DNA of 64,000 bases from Aquanectria penicillioides (Eukaryota > Ascomycota > Sordariomycetes > Hypocreales > Nectriaceae). The position numbers were made by a program, and so were the translations under genes. This document shows positions 57,370 through 64,000 of this stretch, piece after piece. The notes below the pieces were generated by a model. The model saw only the letters and a list, made by a program, of their open reading frames with translations, ran no database searches and was not told the DNA's origin. How positions within the stretch are numbered: position 1 is the stretch's first letter; each line of letters opens with the position of its first letter. The stretch covers positions 124,001 to 188,000 of the forward strand of contig PYIU01000008.1 of NCBI GenBank assembly GCA_003415625.1. Reading direction: 5' to 3'.

Positions 57370-57738
57370 CTTTCAGTATGCTCAATGTTCGCAACAGAGG
57401 CTGTCCTATGAGTCTGGATATTCTTATAGAGTGGACGACAATTAAATACGATACACCCTCAGTTTAATATGAAAATATATCTTGAAACAGATGTGGATAG
57501 TGGCCTGAGACGAAATCAAAGCCTGCCACCGTCCCGGATTTGCTCCGTCCAAATGGTCGGCCAACGGACCCACGCAGGCTATGATGGCCAATTATCTCTC
57601 CGTCGATTGCTCCGTCAATTCATCAGTTGCGGAGAGAACTTCGGAGCCGTATGAAGTCTGCACTTTACTCTTTTGCAACTAGAATTCCTTCTCGCCAAGT
57701 GCTTGTTGTGGATGGGATTTAATCCGTCCGCAAAGCGA
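57370..57738. other. Former divergent promoter between two pseudogenes
   Basis: A 369-base gap between the decayed MFS and Zn2Cys6 genes. No open frame of interest and no repeat was noticed. Confidence 0.35.
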
Positions 57739-59628
57739 ATGAGCCTCCCAAATGCCCCGGAGTCCGCTCAACGTGACCACCGCCGTGAAAAGCCGTAGCT
57801 GTCATGCAACTTTTGCGGGCGTCGCAAGTGCGTCCGTAATATTCCCCGTTATCGCCGTCAGCGGCTTCATGATTGATCGATTCTTCTGACTGGTCATCAG
57901 GGTTCGATGCGATCGTCAACTCCCGTGCCAGACTTGCGTAGGCAAGGGAATGTCCGCCTCTTACACCTACACCTTGGGTCCGCAACTCAAGCCAGTTGGC
58001 GTCGGCGAGCGTATTCAACAGCTCGAGGCTCTGGTGCGCTCCCTTGTCCAGCAGCAACCGAGTCCGCAAACGCCAGCCATATCCATACCGCCAGAAGGAC
58101 TATCCACAAACTCCCCCGCGCTTGTCTTTGGAGGCACTCAGCGTGAGTCACCACAGGACACATCTATACTCTGAAGAATCACGCCTTTACTTTCCATCGA
58201 TGCAGACTCCCAGACAACCGCATCATCTCTTACCAACAGCTCATTGCCCGACTTCGAGACATCGGCCCCACCCTCGGAATTTGGGAGCATCCACGTCCAC
58301 TCAAACGGCTCCAACTACGTCAGTAGCGTCCATTGGGCCGCAATCCGAGATAGAATCTCTGAGTTAAAGGATCACTACGAAAAGGAGGAGGAAGCAAGGA
58401 TGATGGCTACCGATGACTGGATGACAGACTACAGCCCTGTTCCTCGACTACTATACGAACCCGTTCGTGCTACCAAAGACGACATACTCGCCTCGATCCC
58501 TGCCCGTCCTGTAGTAGACCGCATAGTTAGACGATACTTTCACACACAAGGCCTTACACCCGGCATGTCACGTTGTACCATTGAAGTATGGCTAAGCAAA
58601 GATGCAGACATCGGCCTCTGGCTCATGCTTAGCATTCTCATACAACTTGCGATGAGTCAAGGATACCATCGCGATCCTCGCAACTTTTCCACCATTCACC
58701 GTTTGCCGGCGAGATGCGGTGACGCGTGTGGGTAGCCGTGGTGCAGACGGACCTGCGGCTCGCAAGCCAAATGGGACTGCCACGACTTCTCAAGCCGCGC
58801 AACCTGCTGGACTCAGACTTTGACGAATCAACCTTCCAGCTACCTCCTTCGCGGCCCGAAACCGAAATCACCGGAGTGCTATTTGTCTTGGCCAAGAACA
58901 GGATCGACTGCGTCAGTGGCCTGATTAGCGACCTCGTCGCCGATACTCGGGAGCCCACGTACTCAGAGATTATCGAGTTGGACCAAAGGCTGCTAGCAAC
59001 CGATGCCTCACTGCCCCCAATCTTCCGATAGCAGCACCTCGGCCAGTCGTTCATGGTACCACCGCATATCGTCCTCCACCGCGTATGGCTTCAGCTTGCC
59101 GTAGAACGATTCTCCATTTGGCTTCACCGCAAGTACCTCGCTCCGACGCACTTCCATGCATGCTACGAGTATTCCAGGAAAGCTTGCGTACAAGCCGCGA
59201 TTAAGATTATTGAATTCCAGCACATTCCCGACGAGGAGATGAAGCCAAAAGGGCTTTTGTATCCGGTGCGCTGGATACGGACCTCTTTAATACACTCAGC
59301 CTTCTTGCTAGGCATGGGCATCCTCTGCTACTACATGCAACTGTCAAAAACTACCCCCAAAGTAGCACTGGACCAGAAAGCCAACGTAAAAATACACACT
59401 CTACTGCGGAAATCGCATCCAATCTGGCTGCAATCCAGCATGGTATCCCGGGACGCTCGGAAAGGGGTTGAACATTTGAGTCGCTTCCTAGGACTGCAGG
59501 GCCAGCCAGGTTATGCATCACTTGTTCAATACACAAAAGACAACCATACACAAGAAACTGAGTACTCTTTCGATCATCTCACCTGGGACGTGTACCAAGG
59601 TGAATGTGCTTTAGGGTTCTTGTCGTAA
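57739..59628 (+). pseudogene. Decayed Zn2Cys6 transcription factor (fungal_trans type)
   Basis: ATG 57739 opens MSLPNAPESAQR, followed in the same frame by EKP-stop-LSCNFCGRRK; the stop TAG (57796-57798) sits where relatives have Gln. A GTGCGT...CATCAG intron then joins RRK to VRCDRQLPCQTC, completing a proper C-x2-C-x6-C zinc cluster, followed by a coiled coil VGERIQQLEALVRSL. The regulatory domain is recognisable as DIGLWLMLSILIQLAM-GYHRDP, GEMR-stop-RVWVAVVQTDL (TGA for CGA), GLPRLLKPRNLLDSDFDE, LPPIFR-stop-QHLGQSFMVPPH (TAG, probably for TGG) and ACYEYSRKACVQAA. A frameshift precedes GEMR. About 100 residues normally found between VVDRIVRRYF and DIGLW are missing. All three stops fit C-to-T or G-to-A transitions. 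The gene is not functional as it stands. Confidence 0.85.
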
Positions 59629-60525
59629 AAGTATATACAGCTGAAGTTGACATGCGACGTTTATAGAATGCATAGCCAATTTCCCCACAGCATCTGATGA
59701 CGACTTTATGACTCTGGACGTATCTGGATCGCTCTCAACAGTAAGTCTCTCTATCTCTAATACAGTATGCCCAATCACGGCCGAGGTAGAAAGAGGATAG
59801 AAGTAAGATTTGCATAAATATGAAGTCGGTGGTGTGCAAACTGACTGGATTCATGTAGGAGGAAGGCAACTCGCCTCAGAACTTTTGATGTAATCGAACG
59901 ACTCTCGGGGTCGTATTGAATGAATCATCCAAATTTGGTTTCGCAATCAGCTTATACGGAGTAGAGAAGTCGTTCTCCCAGCTGTTTAAGATCCATGGCA
60001 TGAAATGGTCTCCGGCAATCTACACTAAGTCGGATGTTCTGTCAAAGCATCAAGTCCTATGTTTTTCTATGTTCGGTTATGCTGTTTCCAATTTTCATTA
60101 TAAGATGAAGGCATTTTTGATGTTAAATTTCCCCAGTCTCTTTGGCATTAGTTGTCACGAACAGGAAAGTTGAGATACAACATCTTTGGCTTGTTGGTTT
60201 TGTCTCCCCTTAGGCCTCTTAATTTACTCGCTGGGTCAGAAAGGTTTGCTGCAAGTTATTATATTGTGACTGTAGCGTTGTTTATTGTGGTAAAGTAGTA
60301 GGAAAATAGTGAATGTGTGTAAATGAGCCAACCTCTTGGGACGGCTGTGGGTGAGGAATGAATGTTTTCGACCGGATAGAAATCGGCGCCTGGCTGATGA
60401 CAAAGGAAAAAAAAGAGTGTTGGGTATCGAGTTTGCTGAAAGTGAGACCAACAAACTCCAACCCCGAATACGATAAAACAACAACCTACTCCTCTCCCAA
60501 ATGAAAGATTGTAAAAGTGAAAGCC
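59629..60525. other. Intergenic, no gene seen
   Basis: This is downstream of the Zn2Cys6 pseudogene and downstream of the convergent hypothetical gene. An 85-codon frame at 59916-60173 shows no domain. No repeats were recognised. Confidence 0.35.
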
Positions 60526-60990
60526 TTATTCAGCTGTCTCTTTGTCCTTCTCTCCCTCGTCCTCTCCCTTGGCGAGTGCCTCCTCAAGCTTCTTCTTAAG
60601 CTCAAGGTTCTTCTCGCGCTTCTTGTTGTCCGCTATCCGTCTGCGGTTCTCTTGTTTCTCTCCAATCAAGTGGGGAATTCCCTTCAGGACTGAGAACAAC
60701 CCTTTGAAGCCTGCCTTGAAATGAGAAAAGGCCTCCTTGAAGTGGGCCTTGGTCTCATTGTAGCTGACGCGCGCGTGGCTCGCCTGCTTCTTGGTACGAT
60801 AGGCCTTCTCGGCCCTCTGGGCTTTGGCATATTGTTCAGACGCCTGTCTTGTGGTTGTCATCAACAGGTTCTCAGTGCCAGAGGTGCCCGGGCGATTCGT
60901 GGGTGCAGTGTCCGATAGCGGGGACACGGGCTCCGGGGCGAACTCTTTCGTCTTGGACTTTAACTTGCCCATGACGAAGAGGGAAGGCAT
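60526..60990 (-). CDS. Hypothetical charged, coiled-coil protein
   Basis: A single exon of 154 codons from ATG 60990; another in-frame ATG at 60972 gives MGKLKSKTKEF, and the longer frame starts only at TTG. The N-terminal third is Ser/Thr/Pro-rich and probably disordered. The rest is strongly charged and helical, with many Lys, Arg, Glu and Ala (for example REKNLELKKKLEEALAKG), consistent with a coiled coil. No signal peptide or membrane segment is seen apart from a weakly hydrophobic FKGLFSVLKGIPHLIG. No family was recognised. The unbiased start, sense-strand codon use and uninterrupted charged pattern support a real gene. Confidence 0.5.
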   Translation of the reverse strand: MPSLFVMGKLKSKTKEFAPEPVSPLSDTAPTNRPGTSGTENLLMTTTRQASEQYAKAQRAEKAYRTKKQASHARVSYNETKAHFKEAFSHFKAGFKGLFSVLKGIPHLIGEKQENRRRIADNKKREKNLELKKKLEEALAKGEDEGEKDKETAE

Positions 60991-63156
60991 ATATTCTGAA
61001 GGGTTTCGAGATTGGAGATGACTTTGTGCAACGGAGATATAGACTTGACCGGTGTGGTTCAAGTAATCAGCTCAGTGAATTCTGTGGTGTAACGAGTGTC
61101 TGATGGGCGAGAAGCAAAACCGCATGAAGAACAACAAAGCAGCCAGGGTGACTCATGTAAGGCGCGGCCTTCTTATAACATCAATAACGGAAGATGATTA
61201 TCAACCTTCTCGAGAAGACCCGCCAATTTAGGTCGCATCGGGTAACTTTGGCCATGCATTGGCTACCATATCGTTCGAAAATTCATGCAAGCACCGTAAT
61301 GCTCCTTGACTTGCCATCGCATGGAGGAGATGATTGGATATTTTGGGATGCATTCAGTGGTATTCAATGCGTATATTATTTGTGCATAAGAAACTAATCT
61401 AACGCGTCGCGTGGTCAAAGTCCAAGCACATGGATACTCTCCGGCGACGCATTGACCAGAATCCGAAAAGTATACACGAGGCCCTCAAACCGCTCACAGC
61501 TGCTCTGAACGACATAAGATACCACTACTTCTCGTATATGTATAAATGAATGCGTGGTTCCTCTCCATTCAATAGATTCTATAATAATTTGATGAGCTTG
61601 ACGGTGCATTCTTCCTCGACAAGACGCTGTGGAGATGGTAGACATACGTGCAGAAACCTTGCGGCTGGCAACCAACCCACCAACAGCAGCAATATGGAGT
61701 GTACAGCGCGGGAGCACCGTGCACTCAACTAAACTTATTCAAGAAAGCAGTTCGTTCCCAGGTTGCCTATTTTGGCTCCCAAGCAGGCAGCCTATGATGC
61801 CCTGCAGATGCTAATCGGTATTACAAGCTTTTCTAGCTACTCCTTGGAAGTGCTTTGACATTTCACGTTTAGTGGGCCGGTTCGAAAAATTCATCTAACC
61901 ATCCATTGGTTTTGTGCTTGTGGCATCAGTAGGCTCTGTTGGGATTCTAATTATAAATTTGCTTGTTCAAGACTCCATCCGGCTTCAACAGGGCGTGATG
62001 GCGCTTTGGTTAGCAATACTTGCTTTCATCAATGCTAATTTAACCCAATTTCTCTCTGTTAGCCTACTTATGAGGTTAATTTACATTGATTTGTAAATTA
62101 ATGTTTTAGGAGCAACTTGGAAAGTTCTGCGCCAAACATGTGTTTTAGCTCATGATCCGAAGACCAAGCAAGCATCACATGGACTCAGTTTCAGCTCCTA
62201 AGAAGCTCCCTTCCCTCCTGTAGGAAAGCTGGACTCAAGATCAAATTGCAATCGGGTCACGTACACACGGGTTCAGCTAATACTGACCAAGCATCAAAGA
62301 TTATATCCAAGCGCGAATGACAAAGATCTTCGTGGTTGCCTTGTCAGTAATGTTATGACCCATTTCATCTGTATGAAGGAATCCCCGAGTACCCCAAGTA
62401 CCCCATTCCTGCTCTAAAATGTCCATATTATGACTTAAAAACGATGAAAAGTCGAGTCGCAGTCACGCCGTTGACGCTCTGGGTCAACTTCATTTCAGTT
62501 TCTCCAAAGTCATACGCCATCGTCACGGTCTTGTCATCCCTGGCAAGTATTCGGGTCAGCTTGGGACCGTCCTGGGTCACCACGGATGAGAATTCTCCAA
62601 ATGATGTCGAGGACGAGACATGATTGAGTACTCGTTACAAACAAAGCCCCGTAAATGCAACGCATTATAGTAAGTGCGGAGACGATGGGAAAGAGAGACA
62701 GTGATATCGGGCAAAAATGGCGGTGAATCTTCGCCACTGTTCATCATCGCGTGTCCCACTGACCGACTTCGCTAGATTCCAAATTGTAAGACATCCCCAC
62801 TAGATCCCAGTATGCCATGATGATGGAATAGGATTCGCGGACAAACTGCATGGTACCGCCAGCTAGTCTTTGGTCTGACTTTGCGGCTGAGAACCACCAG
62901 GTTTGACTCGGTCGCCATTCCTGCCATTAGCCGCCAACCAAAGCGACAATAACCCACACGAGAACCATTGCGCCAGTGCAATTTTCGTTTTCCATGCCTG
63001 CAACGATAGGACGTACAGGTGTTGACTAGAATGCATCATCGCCAGTCTGCGTGTAAATAAAGCCCACACGATGCTCTATGTTATTGATTAAAGATCTTGA
63101 GACGTGTATTTTGATCTAAGTTCCTCTAATCCCTTTCAATCCGAGTATGACTTTCA
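60991..63156. other. 2.2 kb intergenic, no gene seen
   Basis: Only short overlapping frames occur (for example 61415-61717 minus, 62534-62737 minus), none with a domain. A mildly repetitive CGAGTACCCCAAGTACCCC lies near 62385-62404. No transposon feature was recognised. Confidence 0.35.
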
Positions 63157-64000
63157 TCAGTGAATGCCCTGTGCCTTCTCTGCCGCTATCCGCTCACGAT
63201 TCACATCAAACCACCGCTTGTGCGTTTGCTGTGTTCCTGTCCACTCTCCTTCCGCATCGATTTCGTCCCAGGGCTTGGGGCTCAGAATGAAATGAATGTT
63301 CTTGACGTGGCTGTCCCGCCAAATGGCATCGTGAACTCCGGGATTCCGAAGTGTCTTGAGGGCATTGTAAATGTACGGCAAAGCGACCCAGCGCTCACGG
63401 TAAAGCTCGGCTAGAAGATCTTGGTCGGGGAATTGGAATTCGGATCCGCGAGTCTCCATGCATTCGAGTATCTGCTCGTACAGCGTTGGCGAGGGGTTCA
63501 AGACAAGCAGGCCGCTGTTCAATTTGCCGAGGCCAATGCTTGGGTCAGCGCCAGCACTCTGCGCTGTGACTGGGTCATTATGCTGCGACGTAAAAGCGCA
63601 ATTCTCGGGTATCCAGTTGTCAGGGTAGTGAGGCCTTTTCAGTGGGTTGCACACGCAAGCGTGGCTTGCAGCAAAGACTCGTTTGCTCGTGGCGGCATCG
63701 CCTGTGTCGCTTACGGATGGATGGTCAAGCTCCATGTCCATCAGTTCATCCATGTTTTGCACAACAAGCATGTCCGAATCCAGCTGAACCACACGTTGGT
63801 AGCCTGTGAGAGAAAATACGACCAGCTTTGTCCAGCAATCATTGAAGCGCGGGTCGTCGGTGTACTCCTTTGTGGCGGATGGAGTGAGGAAAGGAACAGC
63901 CTGCGCTGGGATTCCCCGCGCCTTCAAAGCAGCTCGACCAGCATCAGGAAACGAGTCCGTGTAGAGAGCTACGAGGGGGTATTTTGAGTCGACACTCTGG
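63157..64000 (-). CDS. GT8 (glycogenin-like) glycosyltransferase, C-terminal part, runs off right edge
   Basis: The minus-strand frame is open from the window edge to a stop at 63157, giving about 280 residues. It begins with SKYPLVALYTDSFPD and continues with WTKLVVFSLTGYQRVVQLDSDMLVVQN. The DSD there is the metal-binding DxD motif, followed by the acidic NMDELM. Further GT8 marks are KLNSGLLVLNPSPTLYE, FPDQDLLAELYRERW, LPYIYNAL and the C-terminal NIHFILSPKPWDE with the conserved His and Lys-Pro-W. This is the usual end of fungal glycogenin-like enzymes, which transfer sugars from UDP- or GDP-sugars. The N-terminus lies outside the window. Substrate is unknown. The apparent start inside the window is only a TTG and is not real. 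Confidence 0.85.
   Translation of the reverse strand, partial: QSVDSKYPLVALYTDSFPDAGRAALKARGIPAQAVPFLTPSATKEYTDDPRFNDCWTKLVVFSLTGYQRVVQLDSDMLVVQNMDELMDMELDHPSVSDTGDAATSKRVFAASHACVCNPLKRPHYPDNWIPENCAFTSQHNDPVTAQSAGADPSIGLGKLNSGLLVLNPSPTLYEQILECMETRGSEFQFPDQDLLAELYRERWVALPYIYNALKTLRNPGVHDAIWRDSHVKNIHFILSPKPWDEIDAEGEWTGTQQTHKRWFDVNRERIAAEKAQGIH

Overview
The window is nuclear DNA of a filamentous ascomycete (Pezizomycotina, probably a Sordariomycete; this is an inference from gene content). The genes have short GT-AG introns of about 45-100 nt. Families include Zn2Cys6 regulators, siderophore-type (SIT) and DHA MFS transporters, a PDR ABC transporter, a DUF7136-like protein and a PNP-NACHT-WD40 NLR. 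No rRNA, tRNA, CRISPR array or intact transposon was recognised.

Region 1 (1-27.4 kb) looks like an isocyanide (isonitrile) natural-product locus with two isocyanide synthases. From left to right it holds: the N-terminus of a SIT-type MFS transporter (1-356, minus); a large crmA-like fusion of isocyanide synthase, adenylation, thiolation and acyltransferase domains (872-6076, minus); a divergent alcohol-acetyltransferase-type enzyme (7121-8599); an alpha/beta hydrolase (9123-10181); a second SIT-type transporter (11122-12866); a 2.6 kb gap; a free-standing isocyanide synthase (15471-16755); a full-size PDR ABC transporter (17477-22170); a DHA2 MFS transporter (23188-24987); and a Zn2Cys6 regulator (25387-27433). 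The expected logic is that an amino acid is converted to an isonitrile, activated, acylated or acetylated, and exported or re-imported, possibly as a metal complex. Four exact matches to the copper-starvation element TTTGC(T/G)CA fall between the second SIT promoter and the ABC promoter.

Region 2 (27.4-41 kb) is gene-poor at first. It then holds a Cys-rich-tailed hypothetical protein, the decayed tail of an ankyrin-type gene, a Rho-like GTPase with a CAAX box, an intronless bacterial-looking nucleotide-sugar epimerase, a type II membrane glycosyltransferase-like protein and an SDR oxidoreductase.

Region 3 (41-55.5 kb) resembles a fungal immunity or stress island. It contains an Hsp70-like ATPase (with a frameshift and an in-frame stop) convergent with a 1612-residue PNP-NACHT-WD40 NLR, then a DUF7136-like anchored secreted protein, a PARG-type ADP-ribose hydrolase and a PARP-like ADP-ribosyltransferase. 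The last two form a possible eraser/writer pair.

Region 4 (55.8-64 kb) holds a divergent pair of pseudogenes, a DHA1-type MFS transporter and a Zn2Cys6 regulator. Several of their stop codons are explained by C-to-T or G-to-A transitions. A small charged hypothetical protein and the C-terminal part of a GT8 glycosyltransferase running off the right edge follow.

A cross-cutting observation is that at least five otherwise intact genes are broken by exactly one missing base inside a homopolymer (near 7614, 11446, 20133, 42051 and 46874). This pattern is more like assembly error than biology, so those genes are probably functional in the organism.
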